Assembly: GCA_029379385.1 (NCBI GenBank)
Contig: CM055606.1
Coordinates: forward strand, 18,315,142 to 18,379,141
DNA from: Quillaja saponaria
Lineage: Eukaryota; Streptophyta; Magnoliopsida; Fabales; Quillajaceae
DNA length: 64,000 nt
Direction of reading: 5' to 3'
Within the stretch, counting starts at the first letter, position 1, and each line of letters starts with the position of its first letter. Below, in pieces: positions 25,801 through 38,205 of this stretch. The notes beneath the pieces were generated by a model. That model was not told the DNA's origin. It was given only the letters and a program-made list of their open reading frames with translations, and made no database searches. The position numbers were made by a program, and so were the translations under genes.

Positions 25801-28270
25801 CCCACCGGAGTTGAGCACTCAATTCTTTTAAAACAATTATCATAATTAGAATATCTCATATCATAATATCAAATCAAAATATCCTAGATACACCTAGATC
25901 TCAGTTCCAGAAATAAAAATCAATTCTCATAAAAATTTCAATTTGTTGATTCTTATCAACTACAAAAAATTTCAAATAAACATAATTCAAATAACTCACG
26001 AAAATATTGCACATCTATTCAAATATACATATGATTGCATATATTGATTTGGTAACCAAAGTGCACGTAATTCACTCACAAGGCTTAAGAATGTGGTTCG
26101 TCTGTCTGTTTAGTTTGCGAATGTATTGAAATATCCTTGACGCACTCTAGAACTAGAATCATAAACTTATATATTATTTAAAGTAGTCATTACATTATAA
26201 AATCAATTCTACAAAATCATCATCCTATATAAATATATACATTTAACATTCCACTTAAAAGCTAATTTCTATTTTTAAATGCTCTATTTATTATTTTAAA
26301 ATAAAGTTATTCTCTTTCATTATTGAAAATTTTAAATTTTTTAGTGAATTCATTTAACTTCCATATTGTTTTTATCCACCATATAACTAATCGGATATAT
26401 GTAGATCAATTCTTATATAAATAATAATATTTAAGTTCTTTAGAGTACTCTACCAAACAACTAATATATGTACTTCATTCTAAACTATATGCATAATTTA
26501 ATACTTGTATACTTAACTATTACCAAGTTGATTACAATTTCACTAATGTGCAATTCAAAAATCCAATTGTCATGAAGTATCCAAAATAATTCAACCAATT
26601 CAATTAAACCTTCCTTCCAAACTTACAATTTGGTTCTAATTACAATTATGTTCACACTTAGTCTTCCTTTAATTAGTTTCAATTAGTTCTTAAATTAATT
26701 TATAAATCAATAAACACATAACATGCACCCATATGACAATAAATAAATTCCTATTTCCCATAACCATACTCAGTCAATCAACCTATAACCCAAATTTCCC
26801 CTTATTCCACTACTCTACTCCAATCAATTTAAATCAATTATCAGCCAGAGCCACCTTCTACTACTACAGCTCAAGGTCACGGTTTGACAGGAAGAAAAAC
26901 AGCCCACCAATTTCACGAGTTGAAGGGGTAGCAGCTGCTAGCCACCACCTACTCGGTAAGGCCACACTATTAAGCTATATAACAATTGTGGAAATGTTAT
27001 GGATGGGCAACACACCTTTCCTCACGCCCAACCAGCTGGTAATTCCAAATAAAACAGGGCATAATTTCCAGCCCTCATAACCAATCAAAATTTTAGCTCC
27101 AAGTCCACCACAACTACCCAAAACCACCTAAACTACAAGCTACGTTAAAGCTTAACTATGTCTGGTTCAACTCTTCCTTAATCCATGGTGAAACGTGCTT
27201 CATGACCAGCCAAGACAACACATGACCGAACAACCTGCAAGAATCTATCTAGCAAACAAAAAGAACACATGGACTTAACTATCCATGCAAGAACAATAAG
27301 GAGGGAGTTTCACTACCTCACGCCAACTCAATCTTTCCAATCAGGAGTTAGAAGTCAGTTGTTGCAGCTGGGACAAGCAGAGGAGGCGTATCCTAAAGGA
27401 GCTAAGTCGGCTACTAAGAGAAAGGAAGAGAAAAGAACAGCTACAAAATGTAATCTAATATTGTAAAGAATTGCTCACTTTTAGAGCATGTGGTACTATT
27501 ATATATATACTCATTTCACTTACAACTCTATTCTCGTAATAAATAAATGTTAATTCTAAGACAACCAATAAGGTGATGATCTTTAATATATAACCATATA
27601 GCCATACCTTCTTATTAATTGGTTTTATAAAAATTTATTATTTACGTATTTATTATAATCTATGCACAACATCTCAAATTACGTGTTATAACACAAGTTT
27701 CCAAGATTATATATCCGGTTATGAAAAGCATGTTGTTCACTTAGCAGTTTCCATGTGAATGTTGCTCCAGGAACTACTCCAAGAAATTAGAATGTTAAAG
27801 AAATCTAATAACACCTGCCAGTCTCTGTATTGAAAACCATTGATAGTTAAAGAAACTGTAATCATATGATTTAGGAATATCAACAGAAAAGCAACATAAA
27901 TTTCAATATTCAAACACATGCAAGCTATCAACAGAAAAGCATTAAATTCTCACTCCATTGTAACAAATCAGTATTATGGGCTTCTTCACTCAAAAGCTGA
28001 TATTCTTGGATTATATATCTCAAACCTGACACATATTATTAGACTGAAAAGGCACAACTGTACACGAGTAGAAGGTAAATTAAGTAAATCCTACCTTGAT
28101 TAAGGAGAAACTACACATGAACATAAACTACTAATTGTCCCACTATATATTCCAACGGTTATCACTAAGGCAATTACATGGCCCCCTTGCATGTTACATT
28201 CACAACCACATAACCCCATGCTCGACTGAAGGATCATTTGGTATCCACACGAAAAAGCAGGAAAATCTTT
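22851..28270. other. AT-rich intergenic region
   Basis: These 5.4 kb separate the NF-YC promoter from the AILP 3' end. I see no gene, only short ORFs without motifs. Homopolymers and AT tracts are common. Parts may be decayed transposons, but I found no terminal repeats or transposase motifs to name one. Confidence 0.6.
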
Positions 28271-31200
28271 CTACTTTGTGGCTGCAAAAACTGCTGGACC
28301 TTCTACCTGAAATTTCATTCCACCAATTTGACAAATCAGTATATTAGGGTGATTGAGATAAGCACTTGATGGTGATCCATGCCAAATAAAAAATTTGATG
28401 CCATGAGAAAGAAAAGAGATTATATGAAAAGAAGAAAAAAACAAGGAATGTTTTAGATGCAGATATATACAATATGGAGGAGTTTCACATCACTGCACCT
28501 CAAGCCTATAGGGCTGAAAATTCTGAAAAAAATAAAGGAAACAATAAACTGAGGATGTGTTCTTCTCTCGTTGAGTGGTAATGACGTACAATTTTTTTTT
28601 CCCTTTTTGCCAACAATTAAATACACGTTTAAGTTACTTTTCTATGTTATGAGCAACAAAAAAAAAAGTTACTTTTCTATGAGCTGCTTATCTAACTTGA
28701 TAAACAACAACGACATATAATTTTTTTTTTTTCACTGAAACAAGTCAATCGTTAAACCAAAACTGTTCTAGTAAACTAAAAGGGCAATTGCTGAAAGGGG
28801 ATACTGGCTCTATTTTGGCTACTAAAGTCAAATGTGACATGACAGTAGAGTGGTACTGGGGCTAAACACACAACTATGAATTAGCCTAAGAATCAATAAT
28901 CTAGAACCTGAATGAAGAACTGCTAAGTGTTGTGAGTATATTTTTAAGTTCCCTTTTTACCTTGAAGGTTGCACCCCAGATCTCTTCATCAGGAGCAGGC
29001 ACTGCAGTTATCTTACTTTTAGGATTTTCATAGCTTCTCAATTCTCCGACTGCTGTAGAGAAGAAACATCCTGTACAATCCATTGGGGAAAAATGTCATA
29101 AGCAGAAGGGACTTTAGTTTGAAAAGAACAGAATTGCTTGTCCTAAAATGAGGCAACACTGTGACATAAGCATTAATTTTCTTGCCTGTTAGTTCTTATG
29201 TAACCGGTGATTGTTGAGAGCTACACACACACATTAAATAAATATGTTTAGATAACCTACCTTGGGGGAAAGAAGCAAGAGACTTGCCACAAGCACCTTT
29301 AAGCAATTCTGCATCATCAGCAAAGGCTACGTAGCCATCAGCAGTTATACCCCAATACAGAGGAACCTTACCATCTTGATCCTGTTAAAATTATACAACC
29401 AAAATTGTCATTAGACACCACCAATTAACCAAAGCTATTTGGTTGACAAAGATATTTAGTAGAAGGATACTTACAGAAGCCACAAATAAGGTAGAAGTGG
29501 ACTTGTCAAAGACAACAAAAGCAAAACTCCCCCTGAGATGGCCAACAACATGATTGGCAGGGTAAGGGGCTCGATCGCGTAATGCCTTGTAAGCCTCAAT
29601 GACCAAAAGCACTTCATTTGCAGACTTGGCAAGTCCATATTGTTGTCTCAAACTGCCTAAATTGTCAAGGGCTCCCTCAAACAGGCAGAATATCTCATCC
29701 TTAACAGCAAACGATCTGCCATATCCCATTCATGGTGTTGACTGGAGATTTTCAGAGTGGTGTACTTGAAACTAAAGACAAGTATATACAAAACTAATAA
29801 CAACATCACACACTGAGTTCTGAACAACCCCACACATGGAAAAGATCTAAGACTGTAGTTATTTGATTAATCAAGAACAACATCTGAAAGAACTTAACCA
29901 CTCTATACATATCTCCACAAATGGACAAAGCACTTTCATATCCCATTTGGTCCAATCAATACGATTGAGATAATCATATAAGGCAAGCTATAAAGAAAGA
30001 AGAAAAGGCAGGAAGAATAAGCAAGTTTAGTGGGAAATAACAGATTGCTAAAGAACAAGGAATCCCAATGCAGCTCCTTTATATAATAAGCATTCAAATT
30101 TCACATTTTGCATTAATGAAATGAGTAAATTTTCATGTTTATTACCATAAACTTGCTTAAAGCTCAAACACAACTCGTTCATTTGTACCACACTTGAGAA
30201 ATGACTTAATTATTTCAACAATGTATTGAAATATCTTACCAAACAATATAACAAGTAAAGTTCTCACTTTAATATTCAAGCCTACCCCAAGGGGGACCCA
30301 AATTATATATTTAGTCAGTAAGAACAATATCAAACTAGTTAATGTTGATGTTTTCTTAACCAAAAAGTAATTAAAAAGCTGGCAAGAGAAAAAAAAAGAA
30401 AGAAAGATGAGTAATTAATGTTTGATGAATCTGTATATGCTGAATATGTACAATGTATAACGTGTGAACTACGAGGGGGTTTGATATAGACTCAAAAACA
30501 CTAGAAAACACCTAAGGGGTCAGTTCTACAAGTTTGCCTAATGTATAACCAAACATTATCATAATCACAAAAAGGCTAATTAGCTAAACGCGTAATTGAC
30601 TGGATAGTCCTTAGGCCAAAGTTAAGAAATCGTTTTCATTCCCACCTGGCCAGTGGCCACCCACCTAGACTACGACATCGTTACCATCATTCAGCCTCCC
30701 TTAGTAGTGTCCCATACTCCCATATTAATAAATCAAATTAAAAAAGACAAAAGTCATTAAGCAGTTGAGCAATAAAAAAAAAAAAAAAAAAAAAAAAAAA
30801 TCAAAGAACAGGTATGAAATAAACAATAGAAAAAGGAAAAAAAATTATTGACAAAAAGATGATTACCAAGAATTTTATGTACCAAAAGATAAATAAAAAA
30901 TTCGCTTCAAGTATATAAACAGAGAGAAGTTAACAATTAAGTCCCAAGGACCAAAGAGTCATCCACCTACTGACGAGTGACGACAACTTACATTAACAAC
31001 TATAAAACCGTGCAACGTATTATAACGTCATTAAAAGCTTAACTTCTGAGCAGATCTGCCACGTGTAGGGACAGAAGTTCCCTCGTACTATGTAAACGGA
31101 GAATGATCCTCTGCGGTACCGGAGGATCTTATCCTTTTATAAGTTAACATCAAATTCCTCCCAAAAAGGAAAAAAAAAAAGAAAAAAAAGAAAACGAAAA

Positions 31201-31813
31201 TTCAGTTTTACCTCTGAAGAGAAAAACTGTGTCTCCCTCTAACCAAATTAAATCATACTGCTCAAATTTATCAGAACTTGCTCAAGCTTGATTGGGTACC
31301 GAGAAAGGTACTGTTATAAGATTCAAATTACTTTTCCTTAAAAAAAAAAAAAAAATTCTCAGCAACCAAACGGACAACAGAAAATATATTATGCGTGATG
31401 AGTTGGAGAATCCAACACGTCATCAGACAACAAGACATCACCAACCGTCTGATCTTCTGACTCACCCTCCACATCGCTAGTCCGTATGATCAGCCGCATA
31501 ATTATTTTCATTTTGCTTTTAATTTTTTGCGCTGGTTTTTTTTATCAGTTAAGCCAATAATAAGAGACTGAAAAGACTTAGCTTAAGCGATGGTGTTAGC
31601 AGATTTTTACCTGGGTCGCAACAGCGATTCCTTGTGGTGAGTAAAGGCCAACTGGACGTCATCTCCGATCTGTACAGACAACGCCGCTGCGTTGGTCTGA
31701 ACAAATTTGTTAACTAGCGCCGTCGCCTTGATCTTCGGTGACGGTGTTCGGCAGCCTGCGGCGACAAGCTCGTCCGGTGGAGACACGATCGAACTGCTGA
31801 AGACACCCAACAT
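28271..31813 (-). CDS. AILP1: Aluminium-induced protein with YGL and LRDR motifs (AILP1/TSJT1-like)
   Basis: This is a DUF3700-family protein with a class-II glutamine-amidotransferase-like fold, known in plants as aluminium-, auxin- or stem-induced. Its biochemical role is not established. The exons are 31611-31813, 29475-29715, 29261-29381, 28961-29070 and 28271-28306. They sum to 237 codons (236 aa) in phase. The signature motifs are present: YGL at about 94-96 (RQQYGLAKS) and LRDR at about 113-116 (YKALRDRAPYP). Then follow LRGSFAFVVFDK, KVPLYWGITADGYVAFADD and EIWGATFK. The last exon is tiny and adds VEGPAVFAATK. If the final intron were retained, the frame would instead run to a stop at 28901 with a different tail. 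Intron 1 is 1.9 kb and carries a G-box and a hairpin. Confidence 0.95.
31060..31065. promoter_or_regulatory. G-box / ABRE-like CACGTG in AILP intron 1
   Basis: The hexamer CACGTG, in the context GCCACGTGTAG, lies about 545 bp into the first intron. It is a binding site type for bZIP and bHLH factors. Whether it is used is inference. Confidence 0.4.
31105..31128. repeat. Short inverted repeat in AILP intron 1
   Basis: GATCCTC and GAGGATC form 7-bp arms around a centre containing the self-complementary octamer CGGTACCG. The 24-nt whole is close to a perfect palindrome. It lies 40 bp from the G-box. Confidence 0.6.
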
Positions 31814-31923
31814 TTTTTCTCTCCTTTAATTTCTTTCCCTCTTCGGAAATTTCTCTCCCTTTGTCTGACCAGAAAATTCAGAACTCGGACACGGGAGTGA
31901 AACGTGTAAAGGCACTTCACTTC

Positions 31924-31931
31924 TATTTATA
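31924..31931 (-). promoter_or_regulatory. TATA box of AILP
   Basis: TATAAATA is read on the minus strand 111-118 bp upstream of the ATG at 31813. It would place transcription start at about 31895 and give a leader of about 80 nt. Confidence 0.65.
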
Positions 31932-34856
31932 AGAAAATCATGGAGGGCATTATCGTCTTTACAAATTAATGTATTTATCTTCTTCTTTTTAGTAAGAAAA
32001 AAAAATAGTGTTTACTAGTGAAGGAGACAAGGAATATAATACAATCCTAATTTACTATTTATTTCACATTTAAAAATTATTCCTACTATTAAAAAATATA
32101 TTATACTTTAATTATAGAATTAAATAAAAATTTGCAACATTTATAAATCATACTTTTAGGGTTACCTAATATAAAATTTATTATTTTTATAAAAAATAAT
32201 TACTACAGAATTTATTACAACTTAAAAAATATTTATCTTATATGACATGGCATCACCATGAGTTAGCTCAGCTGCAGCAAGCCAGCACAAAAATTAATAG
32301 TCTAATGGATTGCCACTTAAGAAAGTTGATAGCAGAGGGCCCATCTAAATGTGCAAAATTTTCTTCGAATAGATTGTTCTTGGTTTACTTTTCTCCTAAA
32401 CACACATAAATAAGAAAAATAAATAAAAACAAAGGAAAAATTTTAATTGAGATTTTGCTACATTTTCTTGTGCACATATATTTCATCATAATTAACTATT
32501 GTTTGAGAAACATGTTATTCTCAAAATAAATAGTCATATTTTTAAAAATATTATTTTATTCATTCATTTTGTTTTTAATCTTTTGAGACACTCTACCAAA
32601 GAAATATAGAAATAATAAATATAGTCACAAAAAAAAAAAAAATTCGACGTAAAATTTATTTTAACATCATAATATATTTTTTTCTGTAATCATCTTTTTT
32701 TTTTTTACCTTAACTTGGTTGTTTTGTAAAATCTTTAAAATACATATTAGAGAATATCAAGGATATGATTTTTTTTCTCTAATTTTATTTTATTTTATGA
32801 TGTTATGGGTAATGATAAAAATAAAAATAAATAGATAAAATAAAATAAAATATTATGTTAGTTGATATTTTTTTAATATTCATATTAGGTATTTAATTAG
32901 TATAATAGTAAGTTAAATACTAAAAAAAAATATCTAATCAAGAGAAAAAAAATAATGTATAGAAAAATTATCATGTCATTATTTTTCGATGACGATACGT
33001 ACTCATTGGTTTTTAATTGAGTGTCTCGAACAATATTAAAAATAAAGAGGATTGCCTTAGACAATAAAATAAAAAAAATAAAAAAATGAGTATATATTTT
33101 GAGAATAATCTCTAAGTTTAGATACTCAAACAATAGTTAATTCTATTTTCTAAAATATCATTTGATATAATAAGATAGAATAATAAATTCATTGTCACTT
33201 TGGTTAGTTTAGATGATAAATGTGCATGGAATTTGAATTAAAAATAAAATAATGCTCAAACTTAAAATTGTGATGCAACTTTTTTATTTGACTAGTTTAC
33301 AAATTATAAAAATAAAAAAATGAAAACTTTCTTTCACTTAGCTTCCAATTGATCATTTGAAGCTAAAGTCCTCTTTCTTAAAGATGGAGGGTATTTACTG
33401 AAAATTAAAAAGGAGGTTCAGATGTTAATTATTTGTTTAAAGTTAAGCAAGTTCTCAAAAATCCATAACTTATAAAGTTTGATTGCTGAGGTTAGAGTAT
33501 AAAAATCTTAGGTTTTAAGATACAAAAGTAAAGAAAATTATGCTTCTAAAGAGGAATATATATGTTTCTTTTTTTCCTAACAGAGAGGAATAATTTAATT
33601 AAAACGATTACGCTATGTGAACCATGAGTATTTTCAAAGTTAAAGAAGAGTATCACAATTGGCTATAATAACAGTGCTGTCATAATTGAAAATCAAAAGT
33701 AACTTAATTGCCTCCTAAATCACATCATTAGTGACGGTATAGAGTCCTAGTAGGTTCTTACTGATGTAGGTTTATGTAGAAGAGAAAACAAGTAAAGAAT
33801 AATACAACCATCTTAAATGATAATTAATAACAACAATTATTATTGAATGCTTTAATTGATTCAACTAATAAAAATAATTGGTATTATATATTAAGAATTT
33901 GTGATTGAATCCTTTGTTTATTGGGATGGAGGATTTATAAAAAGGAAAAAAATAATTATTTTGTATTAATATATATCTTTCATCAATATAAATATATGAT
34001 TAGTGTAGCAAATACTTGTTAAATAATATTTATATTAATTTATACGTATTTTAATTAATTAATTAATTAATTTGATTAAAATAAAATATTTACCTGGAAA
34101 CCACGATCTCTCGGATCCCAAAAGCTAAAAAATAAAATATATTATTCGATTATCAAATGAAGTGTAATTGATGAAAGTTAAGAAATGACGTGTAATTGAT
34201 TCTTTGTGGATAAACACTACCTTACCTGAAACTGAAAAAAGAAAGGCGACGCCCATTGTTTTCTTAACTGGCCCACAGTTTTATTTATTTTATTTTATTC
34301 GGCCCGGTTATATTTCTGTCACAAACTGGAATTATTCGAATTTTTAATGTAAGTTTAAGTGCATGATAATCCTCTAACATGGGATGGTCCTGAGGCCTTA
34401 TTATTAATTTCTTTTTTTTACAGAAAGTAAACAATTCCTAATGCTTTTTCTATTTCCATTTGCAGTTTTGTTTGGTGGGAAAACAAAATTTTAATTAAGC
34501 ATCTCCTTTTATATATTATTTTTGTTTTTCACTAAAATTCTCACACTATTTCGGTGTTCATATAATTGTATTCAAAATAAATTTTTATTTTCCCTATAAG
34601 TATTTGTTTACAAATTCGAATCTTTGATATTGCATAGGCCTAACAGCTCTTAGCAAGCATACGTTTATCACAATATTTTATATAAAAAAAGAGAGAAGAA
34701 AAATATTATTTTATCCAATTGTACCTAATATCTCTGTTTATCTTAAAAGTCTAAAAGTTGACTATACTGGAATACCTACTTGGGAGTTTATTCTCCATTC
34801 CTCCACCTTGATAAAAAATAATAATAATAATATTAATGAAAAATATAATTTTTGGA

Positions 34857-36217
34857 ATATTATTCTTATCCTAACTAGTCTAAAATACATTAAAAAATAA
34901 TAATAATCAACCCTCTATAGCTCAAACCAAATTGTTATTGATAAATTATTGGTAATACGTAGTATCTAGTTTTCTTCCTAGTACTCTATGAAAGATGAGA
35001 AATTAACATAATCAACTTGAATTAATTATAATAAATCTCTCATAAACATCAACCTAATTGACATATATTATGTTATTTATTCATGGATATGATAATGATA
35101 GTTAGGTTCAACTTCAATTTATTTTGTGGCTGTAATTTAACTTGTGACCCACAAATTTTTATCATGATTGTACTTATTTATCATTTTGATTGATGATAAA
35201 TATGGAAGACTAATTGCCTTTGTATTATTCTCAGCACATCATTAAAGAAAAAGTTGTGTTAAATTAAATGATGACAAGGATGTCTCACTCCCCATAACAC
35301 ATTTTCAAAAGAGATTCATGATCACTAATTGCTTCTTTGGTTATAGACAGAGATCATCATCCAGCTAATTTAAGTGCTTCCCTAAAGTAGACTCCAAACA
35401 AGTTTTAGAATAGATTGTCTTATCTACATAGAACATAATGTTTATTATGAAATATATAAAGAAAAGTTACTTTAGCAAGCTTGGTTACAACTATTGATGT
35501 TAAAACGACTTAATTTATTATAAAAATTATTTTTTGGAAGTGTTTAATATTTCTAGCAATGAATTTTGACAAAATCGAATCAAGTTAAGTATTATGTTAT
35601 ATAATACGCATGGTAATAGATCACAAAATCGAATGAAGTTAAGTATTATGTTATATAATACGCATGGTAATAGATCGAATCGTAAATCAATTCAAAATAG
35701 ACAAAATCAAATCAAGTTAATATAAGTATTATGTTATATAATTTTGTGTTTATCTGCAAATCAACAACCAATTTGACTAGGATAAATTATGTGATTATAT
35801 CTATATTAAATTTTATCAACAAATCATTTAGAAACATAAAAAAAATAAAAAAATCTAATATGTTTAGATCGAAATCTAACACGATAGATCAAATTGTCAC
35901 CCCTAATATCAAAGGTCTAGTCAATAAAAAAGAATAAAAAAGAAAAGACAAAGTTATCTTTAACTGTTTAGTTCATAATTAAAAATGGAGTGATTGAAGA
36001 TTCATATCAAACTAAATTTTAGGGTTGCAATCTTGCAGCCTTAGACAAAACCCGGAGAGCATGCCTCTGTTTGTAGAATTAATATTTGATAAGCGGTTAG
36101 TATATCTAATTTTTACATTATTAATTGACATGTGCCGTTAACAGCAACTACTATCTTAATTTAATCAAGTAGATTGATGTGTCATAATCATGAAAAAGAT
36201 CACAACTAAAAGAGTGC
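34857..36217 (+). repeat. Diverged non-coding duplication, copy A
   Basis: This can be aligned by eye to 36495-38140. Shared landmarks include GTGACCCACAAATTT (35143 and 36777) and ATGTTATTTATTCA (near 35070 and 36707). The block starting GGTTGCA, then AAAACCC(A/G)GAGAGCAT, is at about 36023 and 37966. Divergence is substantial, with many indels. Confidence 0.75.
35569..35743 (+). repeat. 54-bp tandem repeat within copy A
   Basis: Two 54-bp units lie head to tail at 35569-35622 and 35623-35676 and differ at about one base. A third, partial and altered unit lies at about 35701-35743. Each contains the AT-rich core TATTATGTTATATAATA. In copy B the corresponding stretch is not expanded. Confidence 0.8.
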
Positions 36218-36494
36218 TCATACCATTTGGGTCTAAGTGTAATCTCGTTTGTGTTCGTGACTCTCCATTCGTCCAAGTGTTTTTTTGCATGCTCAAATCT
36301 ATGACATTAAATTCTTTAACTGTTGAATTCAAGCATACCTTACCACTTGAATCACACTCTTTTTATATATTAAAAAACACCATCACAATATTTAAAAATA
36401 AAATAAAATAAAATATTCCTGTTTTATCCACATAGAAAAAAAATGAGTATTATTTTTCATGGTTTCTTCATAATTTAGATAATTTAAATTTTCA

Positions 36495-38140
36495 AAATAT
36501 TTTTCTTATCTTAACTCGTCTAAATTACATTCGAAAAAAATAAAAATCAATCCTCAGTAGTTCAAACCAAATTGTTATTGATAAATTATTGATAATATCT
36601 AGTATCTAGTTATTCTTCCTAGCACTCTAGGAAAGATGTGAAACATAATTAACTTGAATTAATTAAAATAAATATCTCATAAACATCCATCTGATTGGCA
36701 TACATTATGTTATTTATTCAAGGATATGATAATGATAGGTTCAACTTTAATTTCTTTTGTGGCTATAATGTAAACTGTGACCCACAAATTTCTATCATGA
36801 TTGTACTTATATGTGATTTTGATTGATGATAGAGCTAAACGAATACGACTAAGCTTTTGCATTGTTCTCAACACACCGTGAAAGAAAAAGTTGTGTTAAA
36901 TTTAATGATGAACAAGGACTCAAGGAGGTCCCAGCCCCCATAACACATTTTCAAAGGAGATTCATAATTTTGCTTCTTTGGTTGTAGACATGGATCAGCA
37001 TTCAGCTAATCAAGTGCTTCACTAAACTATTTATAGATCAGCATTCAGCTATTTATAGGATAGATTGTCTTATCTACGTAGAAGACAATGTTTTATTATG
37101 AAATATCTAAAGAAAAGTTACTTTTGCAAGCTTGTTACAGCTATTGATGTTAAATCGAGTTATTGTTGATTTGGTTTGAAATTTGAAAATCAGTATTTGA
37201 AATAATTAATTTTGTTAATAGAGATTATAGAAGAACTAATTTTAGCCTAATCTATTTTTTGTTTAGTTAGTTATCTAAAAAAATAGTTTTGCATCATAAG
37301 AATATTAAAAAAAATAAAATAGATTTAGGATCTTTTTGTTAAAAAATAATAAAAAGACTGTGTCTTGTATTTTGCTAGAATTGTATTTTGAAAAAGTTAC
37401 CTATGAATAGTTTTTGAAGAATAAGTTGAAGCTATATTGGATATTTGACCAAAAATGATTTTAAGCATCAAACTCAAAATATATATTTCAAACACAAAAT
37501 CAAACTGACCCTCAATCTATTATAAAATTCATTTTTTGAAATAGTGTTTAATATACTAGTAATAGATTTTGACAATGTCGTAAATAAATAGATCAAATGG
37601 TTACCCATTCGTTGAATTCAAGTTAAGCTTATTTAGCTCTCTCTTTTTAATCATAATTTTATGTTTATTTACAAATCTACTTGACCTAATTCAATCTGAC
37701 TCAGAACTAGGGAATTATATGATTCTATCTATATTAAATTCTATCAGCAGATCCTCTAGAAACATAAAAAAAATAAAATTCAATCTATCTAGATCAATTA
37801 TCCAATTAACCCGACAAATCAAATTGTCATTCCTAATCTCAGAAGTCTAGTCAATTTAAAAAAAAAAAAAAAAAAGAAGAAGCAAATTATCTTCAATTGT
37901 TTAGTTCATAATTAAAAACGGCGTGATTGAAGATTCATTGTAATTCATATCAAATAAAATTTTAGGGTTGCAGCCCTAAACAAAACCCAGAGAGCATACT
38001 TCTGTTTATAAAATTAATATTTGATACATCGTTAGTATATTTAATTGTTACACTATTAGATATGTGTCGTTAACATCAATCAGTACCCTTAAAATAGATT
38101 GATGTGTTATAACCATGAAAAGATCACCACTTAATAGCTG
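36495..38140 (+). repeat. Diverged non-coding duplication, copy B
   Basis: This is the partner of 34857-36217. It is about 300 bp longer because of extra internal sequence around 37.1-37.5 kb. It ends about 65 bp before the receptor-kinase pseudogene, so the duplicated unit may be old promoter sequence of that gene. Confidence 0.75.
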
Positions 38141-38205
38141 TTTATAAATGATAGCAGTTAAGCAAACTTCATTTCCATAAAAGAATTTATAGCTGTTTTC
38201 TTAAA

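Larger units (their letters stand above)
31932..38205. other. Very AT-rich intergenic region with repeats
   Basis: These 6.3 kb hold no supported gene. The 31.9-34.8 kb part is AT-rich with frequent homopolymers. The 34.86-38.14 kb part is a diverged tandem duplication, annotated separately. Confidence 0.65.

Noticed and set aside
26733..27466. Two moderately long plus-strand ORFs (115 and 65 codons)
   Set aside because: They have no recognisable domains, low-complexity Asn/Ser/Thr composition, and no splice structure linking them.
31932..34856. Possible retrotransposon in the AT-rich spacer
   Set aside because: No long terminal repeats, primer-binding site or polymerase motifs could be found by eye.
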